Shown: positions 6,623 through 14,480 of the stretch, in pieces | Layout: each line of letters starts with the position of its first letter | Position numbering within the stretch: position 1 is the stretch's first letter | Assembly (NCBI RefSeq): GCF_009826895.1 | Contig: NZ_WUMV01000004.1 | Coordinates: 1 to 64,000, forward strand | Source of the DNA: Stappia sediminis | GTDB taxonomy: Bacteria > Pseudomonadota > Alphaproteobacteria > Rhizobiales > Stappiaceae | Length of the DNA stretch: 64,000 nucleotides | Direction of reading: 5' to 3' | Translations under genes and position numbers: made by a program | The notes under the pieces: model-generated | Seen by the model: only the letters and a program-made list of their open reading frames with translations | Databases searched by the model: none | What the model was told of the DNA's origin: nothing

Positions 6623-8215
6623 TCACTGTCCCAGTCCCCCGACAACGAGGGAACAGAGGCTTGCCCCGTCCGGGCATCTCGCAAAACCGGCAAGCGCCGG
6701 CAATGTCATGGAAAGGCTCGGGAAATAGGTAATAAGGAAGATCACGACCACCTCCACGAGCAGGAACGGCCAGATTGCCTGAACGATCCGTTCCACCTTT
6801 TCCTGCGCCACCGAGGACGCAACAAACAGCACAAGCCCCATGGGCGGTGTCGCAAGTCCAACGGTCACGTTCACGCACATCACAATGGCGAAATGCAGCG
6901 GATCGATGCCGATCTGCGTCATGATCGGCCCGAGAACGGGACCCAGGATCAGGATGGCGGGGCCCGCATCCAGAAACATGCCGACCACGAAAAGCAGGAT
7001 ATTCACCAAAAACAGAAGAATGTAGGGGTTGTCGGACACGCCCTGGATCAGCCGGGCAGCTTCGCGCGCAAGGCCGGAGACGGTCACCATCCAGCCGAAC
7101 GTAACAGCAGCCCCCACAAGCAACAGGATGATGCCCGACTGAATGGCCGTATTTTTCAAAACGACCGGCAACCTTTGCACCGTTTCGCCCGCCGCCCGGC
7201 TCAGATCCGCCTTGAACGGAGTGTCATAGGCGTCCGCGGATAGGCGCCGGGGGGTCTTGCGGTTCCTTGCGACGACGAGCCGCCAGAAAACTTCCGCCAC
7301 AGCAACCCAGCCGACGGCAAGCACGGCGAACAGCTTGAAGCCGACATGTTCGGTAAAGCCTGCGAATAATAGCAGCGTCAGCGGGCCGACATGGATATAG
7401 GCATGGGCTGTGTCCGAAATGAAGCGTTCCCACAGGTCAAGCTTGAGAAGCGTCGCCGCGAACACCGCATATAAAGCCGCGATCGCCGCCGCTTCGGTGG
7501 GCGTGTAGATACCGGAAAGGATTCCACCGAGCAGCAGGACCGGCGTCAGCAGCGCCGGGAAGGTTTCCAGAAACGAGACCGAACGCTCCCGCCAGGTCGA
7601 TTTTCTAGCGGCGACCGGATAGTTGCGCACGCGCGAGAAATAGGAAGTGAGCGTCATCAGGCCGAGACCGATCATCAGGCCCGGCGCGAAGCCCGCAAGG
7701 AAAAGTCCTGCCACCGACACGTTCATGACGAAGGCGTAGAGCACCATGATCCCGGATGGTGGAATTATTGGCCCGATGACGGAAGACGCGGCCGTGATCG
7801 CGGCAGCGAAACGGCGCGAATAGCCGTTCTGTTCCATTGCCGGGATCAGCATCTTGCCGAGTGCCGAGGTATCGGCCACCGCAGATCCCGAAAGACCGGC
7901 GAAAAGGATCGACGACAGGATATTCACCTGAGCTAGCCCGCCGCGGACATGACCGATCATCGATTCAGAGAAGCGGACGATCGAGCGGGTGATTCCGCCC
8001 GAATTCATCAACTCGCCGGCGAGGATGAAGAAGGGCACTGCCATCAGAGGGAAGGAGTACATGCCCGTGTATACGGTGCTGAGAAGCTTTGAGAAGAAAA
8101 GCTGATCCTTGCCGTCGATGACGAGCGAAAGGCCCGGCGCGACAAGCAGCGCGAAGACAACCGGCATTCCAACCGCGAGCAGGACGAAGAATATCCAGAA
8201 ATAGGCGAGCGACAC
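6623..8215 (-). CDS. dctM: TRAP transporter large permease, DctM family, with an extra internal segment
   Basis: Protein of 530 residues from a GTG at 8215 with AGGAG just upstream, 10 bp after the dctQ stop. DctM hallmarks are present: FPLMAVPFFILAGELMN, GLSGSAVADTSALGKMLIP, GPIIPPSGIMVLY and TPTEAAAIAALYA. Typical DctM proteins have about 425-430 residues. The surplus here is largely residues 265-345, between the TPTEAAA helix and the second half. It adds hydrophobic stretches (VGPLTLLLFAGF and FAVLAVGWVAVAEVFW) and a charged loop (ARNRKTPRRLSADAYDTPFK), which would form one or two more membrane spans. The protein is the sodium-coupled transport subunit in the inner membrane. Confidence 0.92.
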   Translation of the reverse strand: MSLAYFWIFFVLLAVGMPVVFALLVAPGLSLVIDGKDQLFFSKLLSTVYTGMYSFPLMAVPFFILAGELMNSGGITRSIVRFSESMIGHVRGGLAQVNILSSILFAGLSGSAVADTSALGKMLIPAMEQNGYSRRFAAAITAASSVIGPIIPPSGIMVLYAFVMNVSVAGLFLAGFAPGLMIGLGLMTLTSYFSRVRNYPVAARKSTWRERSVSFLETFPALLTPVLLLGGILSGIYTPTEAAAIAALYAVFAATLLKLDLWERFISDTAHAYIHVGPLTLLLFAGFTEHVGFKLFAVLAVGWVAVAEVFWRLVVARNRKTPRRLSADAYDTPFKADLSRAAGETVQRLPVVLKNTAIQSGIILLLVGAAVTFGWMVTVSGLAREAARLIQGVSDNPYILLFLVNILLFVVGMFLDAGPAILILGPVLGPIMTQIGIDPLHFAIVMCVNVTVGLATPPMGLVLFVASSVAQEKVERIVQAIWPFLLVEVVVIFLITYFPSLSMTLPALAGFARCPDGASLCSLVVGGLGQ

Positions 8216-8225
8216 GAACGTACTC

Positions 8226-8774
8226 CTATTCCGGTTCTTGCGGGGCGTGATGCGGCAGGTCTAGCGCTTCGCCGCCCCCCAGAAGCGCCCAGAGGTCGCG
8301 CAGGATCAACTCGAAGCCGACAAGCGCCATGGCGAAAAATGCGACGGGCACGGCCATGTACGGCCACGCCCAAGCGATCGGCACGGTGTTCACGCGGATG
8401 GCGAAGCCGCGCTGGACGAGCTGCAGGCTTTCGAAGAAGTAGCGATATATGATCCACAAAACGAGAATATTGATCGCGATGCGTATCGCGCGCAGCACCT
8501 TGTGCGGCAGCATCTCGACAAGCATTTCAATTGCCACATTGCCGCCCGAACGATAGGCGAACGGCGCGACCATAAAGGCTGTCGTTACCATAAGGATCAG
8601 GGAAACGTCCTCAACCCAGCTCAGCGAATTGTTGAGTACGTAACGGAAAAACACGCCGGCGATAACAAAGAGCGTCATCAGCGCGATAAAGCAGGCCGAG
8701 GCAAATACTCCGGCACGCCCGATGCCACCGTTGATACGGCCGAGAAATTCAATGAGAGCGCGTGTTGCCTGCAT
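8226..8774 (-). CDS. dctQ: TRAP transporter small permease, DctQ family
   Basis: About 182 residues from the ATG at 8774, which has GGGAGGAG 11 bp upstream. This is preferred over an ATG at 8888 because that start would sit only 8 bp from the operator at 8897-8913 and give an unusual charged extension; DctQ proteins are normally 160-190 residues. Four membrane helices are visible, with the family pattern RYVLNNSLSWVEDVS after helix 1 and FEL..RDL near the end. It is the first gene of the TRAP operon and clamps DctM in the membrane. Confidence 0.9.
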   Translation of the reverse strand: MQATRALIEFLGRINGGIGRAGVFASACFIALMTLFVIAGVFFRYVLNNSLSWVEDVSLILMVTTAFMVAPFAYRSGGNVAIEMLVEMLPHKVLRAIRIAINILVLWIIYRYFFESLQLVQRGFAIRVNTVPIAWAWPYMAVPVAFFAMALVGFELILRDLWALLGGGEALDLPHHAPQEPE

Positions 8775-8896
8775 CGAGCTTTGGTCTCCTCCCAAGGCCA
8801 AGGCGCAAGAAGCATCATCCGCCGCATGCCGGCTGACTGCCGAAACCCGCCCGATTTTGCAAGCGACCGCGTTTTGGTCTATCGACATTAACAGGT

Positions 8897-8913
8897 CTTA
8901 TATCTTTTACAAG
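8897..8913. promoter_or_regulatory. GntR-type operator, copy 3 (reverse orientation)
   Basis: On the plus strand it reads CTTATATCTTTTACAAG; the reverse complement CTTGTAAAAGATATAAG fits the motif of the other three copies. It lies 62 bp after the SDR gene and about 120 bp before the dctQ start, so the TRAP genes have their own regulated promoter. Confidence 0.75.
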
Positions 8914-8975
8914 ATTAAAGCGCGGCGAGACTTTCGCCGGCCTTTCGCCCTCCCGGCCAATCGTTCGAATCCGCC

Positions 8976-9698
8976 TCAAGAATTGATGATGCCCCCATCG
9001 ATGTTGATGCACTGCCCCGTCACGTATGAGGAGGAAGACCCCATGAGAAAGGCGATCGCGCTTGCGACTTCCGAAGGTTCACCAAGCCGTTTCATAGGAA
9101 TTTCGCGCGTTACCCGTTCAAGGCCACGCTCCGCGATGAGTTTCGCGGGCATGCCTGTGTTGATGAGGCCGGGCGCAATTGCGTTCACCCGCCAATCGGG
9201 CGCGAAGCGGCGTGACATGGCCCGCGTCATCCCCACGAGACCGCCCTTGGCTGCAGCATAAGGTACATGTTCCCAGGAGCCGCGGCGAAAGGCGAGCGAA
9301 GAGGTGAAGACCATCGCCCCTGCCCTGCCTTTCGACGCCTTTTCCATGACGGCATTCGCCACCATATAACCGTTTGTAAGATTATGCCGGATCGCGCGCT
9401 CGTAGACGCCCATGTCGTCGATCGCCTGCGGATCCGCCTCGAAAACACCGGCAAGATGCACGAGTCCCGAGACCTGGTCTCCGGCATCGGCCACGACTTT
9501 CCTGCAGGCGGCCACATCCTCCATTCGGGATGGGACGAAGGAAAACTCGCCGGCAAGATTACTCGCTATCTGCCGCAGTGGCGCCAACGCTTCATCCGAA
9601 ATATCGACACAGACGATATGCCGCTCGGCAGATGCCAGCGCCTTCACGGTCTCCCGGCCTATGCCGCCTGCCGCACCCGTTATGATGACCGATTCCAT
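8976..9698 (-). CDS. short-chain dehydrogenase/reductase (SDR)
   Basis: Protein of 240 residues with the classical SDR motifs: cofactor loop TGAAGGIG (residues 7-14), Asp32 at the end of strand 2 (CVDIS), favouring NAD(H), HLAG at 81-84, catalytic Ser133 or Ser134, Tyr147 and Lys151 (YAAAK), and a normal C-terminal substrate loop. It is the first gene of the leftward cluster and has its own operator at 9729-9745. Within a sulfosugar pathway it could act on a C3 sulfonate alcohol (DHPS or sulfolactate) or on the sugar itself. Known sulfolactaldehyde dehydrogenases and reductases belong to other families, so this step is not proven here. Confidence 0.88.
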   Translation of the reverse strand: MESVIITGAAGGIGRETVKALASAERHIVCVDISDEALAPLRQIASNLAGEFSFVPSRMEDVAACRKVVADAGDQVSGLVHLAGVFEADPQAIDDMGVYERAIRHNLTNGYMVANAVMEKASKGRAGAMVFTSSLAFRRGSWEHVPYAAAKGGLVGMTRAMSRRFAPDWRVNAIAPGLINTGMPAKLIAERGLERVTREIPMKRLGEPSEVASAIAFLMGSSSSYVTGQCINIDGGIINS

Positions 9699-9728
9699 TG
9701 CCGCCTCCGTGGACGTGAAGCTCTATCT

Positions 9729-9745
9729 CTTATATAAGATATAAG
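9729..9745. promoter_or_regulatory. GntR-type operator, copy 4 (CTTATATAAGATATAAG)
   Basis: This copy is closest to a perfect palindrome. It sits 30 bp upstream of the SDR start and 34 bp upstream of the divergent EamA transporter start at 9780, so it can control both genes. Confidence 0.75.
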
Positions 9746-9779
9746 TATTACGAACAGCCCCCTCTTCCGCTGCGGTTCC

Positions 9780-10691
9780 ATGCGCCTTCCGGAAACTCCC
9801 TATGTCGGCCATCTGGCCCAGTTCCTCTCCATCACAGTGTGGTCGAGCGGGCTTATCGTTCAAAAAAGCCTGACCGGCGTCGCCAATCCGGCATCCATCC
9901 TCATGCTTCAATTCGTAGGGGCGGCGGTTATTCTTTGGGTGGGTCTCGCGCTGCGCGGGCAGCTTCCGCGTCTCAACAAGCGCGCACTCGTTTCCTTCTG
10001 CTGGGGGACGATGGCGCCTGGAATGGTGCTCGCGTTCGGCCTTTTCGGTGCGGCGAGAACGGACGGTGTCAGCGTCTCGCTGATATGGGGGCTCGTGCCC
10101 CTGCTTGGGCCCGTGCTTGCGCGTATCGTGCTCAAGGAGCCTTTGCCGTGGACATTCGTGGCAGGCGGCTTCATCAGCTTTGCGGGGCTTTTGATAATCA
10201 CGGCGAACAGGGAGTCGATAGGCGCCAGCGACATGACCGGCAATGTACTGGTCTTCATCGGGGTCTTGTTTGCCGCCGGCAGCCATGTCGTCGGCCGTTT
10301 TCTCAACCGTGGCGCGGTACCCTGGTATCAGACGGCAACCCTCCAGGTGACGGGAGCTGCATTCGCGACAAGCTGCCTTACCGTTTGGACGGGCTTTCGG
10401 CTTGATGTGGCAAGCGAGCCGGGCGCTTTCTGGTCCCTTTCCTATCTCGTCCTCATCATGACGGTCGTGAACTTTCTGGCATTCAATCTGGCGCTGTCGC
10501 GCATACAAGCCGCCTGGGTTTCGCTCTATGTCTCCCTGGCGCCGGCAATCGGGACATTTGCTTCGGTTATCCTGCTTGGCACAGTCGTTCGACCCGTCGA
10601 TATCGTGGCGATCGCGGTCATCATGTCGGGCGTGGCCATGCCCCATATCGCGCGGCTTTTTGCGCGGAAATTCCGCACAGCCAAAAGCTGA
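9780..10691 (+). CDS. EamA-family (DMT superfamily) transporter
   Basis: Protein of 303 residues with ten predicted membrane helices in two EamA repeats of five; the second repeat includes VTGAAFATSCLTVWTGF and ASVILLGTVVRPVDIVAIAVIMSG. The family exports small metabolites or takes up nucleotide sugars and amines. The promoter region contains the GntR operator at 9729-9745, so it may belong to the sulfosugar regulon and export an end product such as DHPS or sulfolactate. That role is inference. The gene is followed, after a short gap, by a DeoR regulator in the same direction. Confidence 0.85.
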   Translation: MRLPETPYVGHLAQFLSITVWSSGLIVQKSLTGVANPASILMLQFVGAAVILWVGLALRGQLPRLNKRALVSFCWGTMAPGMVLAFGLFGAARTDGVSVSLIWGLVPLLGPVLARIVLKEPLPWTFVAGGFISFAGLLIITANRESIGASDMTGNVLVFIGVLFAAGSHVVGRFLNRGAVPWYQTATLQVTGAAFATSCLTVWTGFRLDVASEPGAFWSLSYLVLIMTVVNFLAFNLALSRIQAAWVSLYVSLAPAIGTFASVILLGTVVRPVDIVAIAVIMSGVAMPHIARLFARKFRTAKS

Positions 10692-10768
10692 AACGCTCGC
10701 CCGAACTGTGGTTTGATTTGCCCCGCCTTGGGTCCTTCGGTACGAATTCCCGAAAAGGACAATCGCCG

Positions 10769-11533
10769 ATGAAACAGAACCGCCGGCACGAGTACATCCT
10801 GTCGTCGCTCAAGACGCGCCAGTTCTGCGCGATTACACAGCTCGCGAGCGAGCTTGGCGTTTCGGATGAAACGATCCGCCGGGATATCAAGAAACTCGAC
10901 AAGGCCGGGAAGGCGCGCCGCGTCCATGGTGGTGTTACGCTCATCACCGATGCGAGCGAAGGCCCTTTCATCAGCCGCCTGGAGGAAGGGGCCGACGCCA
11001 AGCGCAAGATCGTGCAGGCATATGCGCGCAGCATTCGCGAAGGTTCGCGCATCTTTCTGGACGGGGGTACGACCAATTGCTTTCTTGCCCGTGAACTTGC
11101 CTATGCGCGCGGGCTCACCGTCGTCACCAATTCGCTGGAAATTGCGCATATCCTCGGCCGGCACAAAGGCATTCGCCTCATTATCGCGCCTGGCGAAGTC
11201 GATCATGACGACAATGCCGTTTATGGGCCGGAAGCGGTTTCGTTCATCCGGAATTTCCAGCTCGATACTGCAGTCTTCACAGCCGCCGCAATCGACCTGT
11301 CTCAGGGCGGCATATACGACATCAGGCCCGAAGAGGCTCACTTGAAACGCGATGTCGGAGCCCTTGCCACCGACCTCGTGGTGCTTGCGGATGCAAGCAA
11401 GTTCGGCAAACGCGGTTTTGTGCGTTTCTGCAACGTCATCGATACTTCGATGATCGTCACCGACGCTTCACTATCGAAAAACCAGCGCGCGCTCGTTCCC
11501 GCCGACGTGCTGACGATCGTCGACACGGAATGA
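10769..11533 (+). CDS. DeoR family transcriptional regulator
   Basis: Protein of 254 residues from the ATG at 10769, preceded by AAAAGGAC. The N-terminal DeoR helix-turn-helix is clear (ITQLASELGVSDETIRRDIK, then RRVHGGV). The C-terminal DeoR/GlpR sensor domain has the phosphosugar-binding pattern IFLDGGTTN and VTNSLEIAHIL. DeoR proteins usually sense a phosphorylated sugar of the pathway they regulate; the E. coli SQ regulator CsqR (YihW) is a DeoR member. It could therefore be a second regulator of this locus, but no operator for it was recognised. Confidence 0.9.
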   Translation: MKQNRRHEYILSSLKTRQFCAITQLASELGVSDETIRRDIKKLDKAGKARRVHGGVTLITDASEGPFISRLEEGADAKRKIVQAYARSIREGSRIFLDGGTTNCFLARELAYARGLTVVTNSLEIAHILGRHKGIRLIIAPGEVDHDDNAVYGPEAVSFIRNFQLDTAVFTAAAIDLSQGGIYDIRPEEAHLKRDVGALATDLVVLADASKFGKRGFVRFCNVIDTSMIVTDASLSKNQRALVPADVLTIVDTE

Positions 11534-11603
11534 ACAGGCTTCATTTCCGCAGCGGAAAAAGTGCTTTGCCCGCATCCCGTGCGCTCGTGACATCCGTACC
11601 ATG

Positions 11604-11631
11604 TTGACAGGTGCACTGCGCGAATAGGATA
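11604..11631 (+). promoter_or_regulatory. sigma-70-like promoter before the TauE/SafE gene
   Basis: A perfect -35 hexamer TTGACA (11604-11609) is followed after 16 bases by AGGATA (11626-11631). It would give a leader of about 130 bases ahead of the TTG start at 11770. No other structure was recognised in the 236-bp gap. Confidence 0.4.
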
Positions 11632-11769
11632 CCTTGTCGCCTCTCGTTGCCGGTAACCGCAGGTTGGTGACTGAATGTGCGAGGTTAATCGCAACCGCCA
11701 ACGCCAGCCGCGGTATCCCTGTCCTCCTCGCCCTACCGGGCGATTTTCTTATCCTGAAAGGTTGTCGCC

Positions 11770-12597
11770 TTGGCCGATTTCGAGATTGGTTCGCTCCTGA
11801 TCCTCGGCATTGCCTTGCTTGCGACGGGTGTGATCGCAGGCATCATCGCCGGTCTCTTGGGCGTTGGTGGCGGCATCGTCATCGTGCCCGTGCTTTATCA
11901 CATGCTCACGGCACTCGGCGTTGGAGAGAACGTGGTCATGCATGTGGCGGTCGGCACGTCGCTTGCCACGATCCTTGCGACGGGCACTTCGTCCGCCCTT
12001 GCCCACTACAAGCGTGGCAGCGTCGACCTCGACCTCCTGAAACGCTGGTGCATACCCATTGCCGTCGGCGTCATCGCCGGCACGATCATCGGCGGCAACG
12101 TCAGCGGCATGGTGCTTTCGCTCATCTTCGCGACCGTCGCGCTACTCGTCGCGATCAACATGATCTTCCGCAAAGACGGTATCGCGCTGGCCGGTCAGCT
12201 TCCCGGCACGCCCCTGAAAGAACTTCTCGGTCTCCTGATCGGCGGTATTTCGGTGATGATGGGCATCGGCGGGGGAACGTTGAGCGTGCCGATCCTCACC
12301 CTGTTCTCATATCCGATCAGGAAGGCGGTGGGCACGGCCTCGGCAATCGGCCTCATCATCGCTGTTCCGGGTACGATCGGCGCGATCTATTACGGCCTCG
12401 GCGTCGAAGGACGGCCCTCCTGGTCGCTCGGTTACGTCAATCTTATCGGCTTCCTTCTGATAATCCCGGCGTCAACCCTGTCTGCCCCCTGGGGCGCGCG
12501 CATCGCCCACGCCATAAACCCGCGTGCGCTGAAGATCGTCTTCGCGTTGTTCCTCGGCTTTACGGGCCTCAGGATGTTCTACGATGTTCTGGGGTAG
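11770..12597 (+). CDS. TauE/SafE family sulfite/anion exporter
   Basis: Protein of 275 residues from a TTG start at 11770 with GAAAGG upstream. Two related halves carry the family signature: GLLGVGGGIVIVPVL near residue 35, and GIGGGTLSVPIL near residue 172. About eight membrane helices are predicted. TauE/SafE proteins move sulfite, sulfoacetate or other organosulfur anions, though many members have unknown substrates. Its place 2 kb from a putative sulfosugar locus and upstream of a sox island makes sulfite export plausible. The substrate is inferred. Confidence 0.88.
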   Translation: MADFEIGSLLILGIALLATGVIAGIIAGLLGVGGGIVIVPVLYHMLTALGVGENVVMHVAVGTSLATILATGTSSALAHYKRGSVDLDLLKRWCIPIAVGVIAGTIIGGNVSGMVLSLIFATVALLVAINMIFRKDGIALAGQLPGTPLKELLGLLIGGISVMMGIGGGTLSVPILTLFSYPIRKAVGTASAIGLIIAVPGTIGAIYYGLGVEGRPSWSLGYVNLIGFLLIIPASTLSAPWGARIAHAINPRALKIVFALFLGFTGLRMFYDVLG

Positions 12598-12643
12598 CCG
12601 GCCGGTTGCCGAAATTGGGTAGACCTGTCAGATTACCGGAAAG

Positions 12644-12658
12644 CCGGCAAACTGACGG
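12644..12658. promoter_or_regulatory. Lrp-type operator upstream of the Lrp gene (CCGGCAAACTGACGG)
   Basis: A 15-bp imperfect dyad of the form CCGGCA-N3-TGNYGG, 9 bp before the Lrp-family start. A closely related site, CCGGCATTTTGCTGG, lies at 13177-13191. Both have the 15-bp length and dyad symmetry typical of Lrp-family sites, and both are followed by AT. Confidence 0.5.
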
Positions 12659-12667
12659 ATTGTTTGA

Positions 12668-13138
12668 ATGCGCGACTTCAAGGACGATCTCGACCGCCGC
12701 CTCGTTGCGCTTCTGCAGTCCAACGCGCGAATGGCGACATCGGAGATAGCGCGCAAGCTGAAGGTCGCCCGCTCCACGGTTCAAGAGCGCATATCGCGGC
12801 TCGAGACCTGTGGTCTCATAAGCGGCTACACCGTGCTTTTGTCGCGCACGCCGGAGATCGAGGCCGTGCATGCGCTTGTCATGATCGCGGTTGAGCAACA
12901 GCAGGTGCGGGAGACGATCAAGCGTCTGGAAACGCTTCCCGAGATCCGCACCTGCCTTACCGTTTCCGGCGAGTTCGATCTTTTCCTGCGGGTGGAAGCG
13001 CCACGCCTTGAAGATCTCGACGAGGTGCTGGATGAAATAGCCGCAATTCCAGGCGTGCGGCGATCGCGATCATCTATCGTGCTTGCCTCAAAATTCGACC
13101 GCGGAAACGATGTGGAGCGCAGTGTTCCGATAATCTGA
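12668..13138 (+). CDS. Lrp/AsnC family transcriptional regulator
   Basis: Protein of 156 residues: an N-terminal helix-turn-helix ([20 protein letters not shown], then [13 protein letters not shown]) and a C-terminal RAM (AsnC ligand-binding) domain that includes [12 protein letters not shown]. The gene lies directly upstream of, and in the same direction as, the saccharopine dehydrogenase gene. The related 15-bp sites before both genes suggest that it controls itself and that gene, probably in response to lysine or another amino acid. Confidence 0.92.
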   Translation: MRDFKDDLDRRLVALLQSNARMATSEIARKLKVARSTVQERISRLETCGLISGYTVLLSRTPEIEAVHALVMIAVEQQQVRETIKRLETLPEIRTCLTVSGEFDLFLRVEAPRLEDLDEVLDEIAAIPGVRRSRSSIVLASKFDRGNDVERSVPII

Positions 13139-13176
13139 CGGATCATCCGACAAATCTTATTATCACGATCCAGTTT

Positions 13177-13191
13177 CCGGCATTTTGCTGG
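13177..13191. promoter_or_regulatory. Lrp-type operator upstream of the saccharopine dehydrogenase gene (CCGGCATTTTGCTGG)
   Basis: A 15-bp dyad (CCGGCA-N3-TGCTGG) 63 bp upstream of the ATG at 13255. It matches the site in front of the Lrp gene and sits where an activator or repressor site would be expected. Confidence 0.5.
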
Positions 13192-13254
13192 ATAATCCGC
13201 GACTCTACCAAAAGGTACACTTCTGCTCAGGTGATTCTGAGGAGGAGAAATCGA

Positions 13255-14385
13255 ATGACCGCATGGCCCGTGCTGATCGTCGGAGCCGGAAAGATCGGCC
13301 GTATGATCGCTTCGCTGTTGACCGGCGCCGGCGACTATGAAGTGACGATCGCGGATCGCGACGCGCTCGCCCTTGCCGCAGTAACCCGCCCCGGCGTGAA
13401 GACGGCAACCGTCGACGTCTCCAACGAAAATGCACTGGTCGATGCGCTTCAAGACAAGAAAGCGGTTCTTTCCGCCGCCCCCTTCTTTTTGACGGAGACG
13501 ATTGCCAGGGCAGCGAAACGGGCCGGCGCGCATTATCTCGACCTCACCGAAGATGTCGCCTCCACGAAGGCGGTAAAGGCGCTGGCGGCAAAGTCCCGCA
13601 CGGCCTTCGCCCCGCAATGCGGCCTGGCGCCAGGCTTCGTATCGATTGCCGGTCATGATCTTGCGGCCCGTTTCGATGAACTCGATAGCCTGACGCTGCG
13701 TGTAGGCGCCTTGCCCCGCTATCCGACCAATGCGCTGAAATACAATCTCACCTGGTCCACGGACGGACTCATTAACGAATACTGCAATGCATGCGAAGCC
13801 ATCGTCGACGGTGAACCGGCGATGGTTCAACCTCTGGAAGGATACGAAACCTTCTCGCTCGACGGTGTCGACTACGAAGCGTTCAATACGTCGGGCGGCC
13901 TCGGGTCTCTGGCCGAAACGCTATCCGGCAAGGTGCGGTCGCTTCGCTATCTTACCGTTCGCTATCCCGGGCACCGCGACATCATGCGCCTTCTTCTTCA
14001 GGACCTGGGCCTGCGTGACCGGCGCGATCTGATGCGCGACGTGCTTGAAACCGCAGTTCCCGTGACCAAGCAGGATGTCGTGCTCGTATTCATCACGGCT
14101 TCGGGCACCATCGGCGGTTTGCGCGAACAGATTTCCGCCGTCTACCGCGTAACGGCGAAGGATATGGACGGAGAGCTCTGGAGCGCCATCCAGGTTACGA
14201 CCTCGGCCGGCATCTGCGCAACGCTCGACATGATTCGCGACGGCTCGCTTTCCGGGGCCGGCTTCATTCGCCAGGAAGAAATTCCACTAGCCCGTTTCCT
14301 TAACAACCGTTTCGGGAGTCATTTCGACCCGGAAAACTCGGGAAAAACGCCTGCCGGAGTACGAAAGCGCCTCGTCGCGGCGTAA
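13255..14385 (+). CDS. saccharopine dehydrogenase family protein (LYS9-like)
   Basis: Protein of 376 residues from the ATG at 13255, which has GGAGGAG 7 bp upstream. It has an N-terminal Rossmann fold ([12 protein letters not shown] at residues 5-16) and the C-terminal saccharopine-reductase-like domain ([17 protein letters not shown]). The family cleaves or forms saccharopine, joining lysine and 2-oxoglutarate metabolism; in bacteria it usually works in lysine catabolism. No lysine-ketoglutarate reductase domain is fused here or adjacent, so the partner enzyme must lie elsewhere or the substrate differs. The Lrp regulator upstream fits an amino-acid role. Confidence 0.85.
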   Translation: MTAWPVLIVGAGKIGRMIASLLTGAGDYEVTIADRDALALAAVTRPGVKTATVDVSNENALVDALQDKKAVLSAAPFFLTETIARAAKRAGAHYLDLTEDVASTKAVKALAAKSRTAFAPQCGLAPGFVSIAGHDLAARFDELDSLTLRVGALPRYPTNALKYNLTWSTDGLINEYCNACEAIVDGEPAMVQPLEGYETFSLDGVDYEAFNTSGGLGSLAETLSGKVRSLRYLTVRYPGHRDIMRLLLQDLGLRDRRDLMRDVLETAVPVTKQDVVLVFITASGTIGGLREQISAVYRVTAKDMDGELWSAIQVTTSAGICATLDMIRDGSLSGAGFIRQEEIPLARFLNNRFGSHFDPENSGKTPAGVRKRLVAA

Positions 14386-14480
14386 AGCCGCCAATCTTCC
14401 GGGAATTGCTGACCCTGTCCCCGTGTTGGCTATACTCAGCGACACCGTAGCTTCCAGTGGGGAATCTCGTGTGGCGTTAA

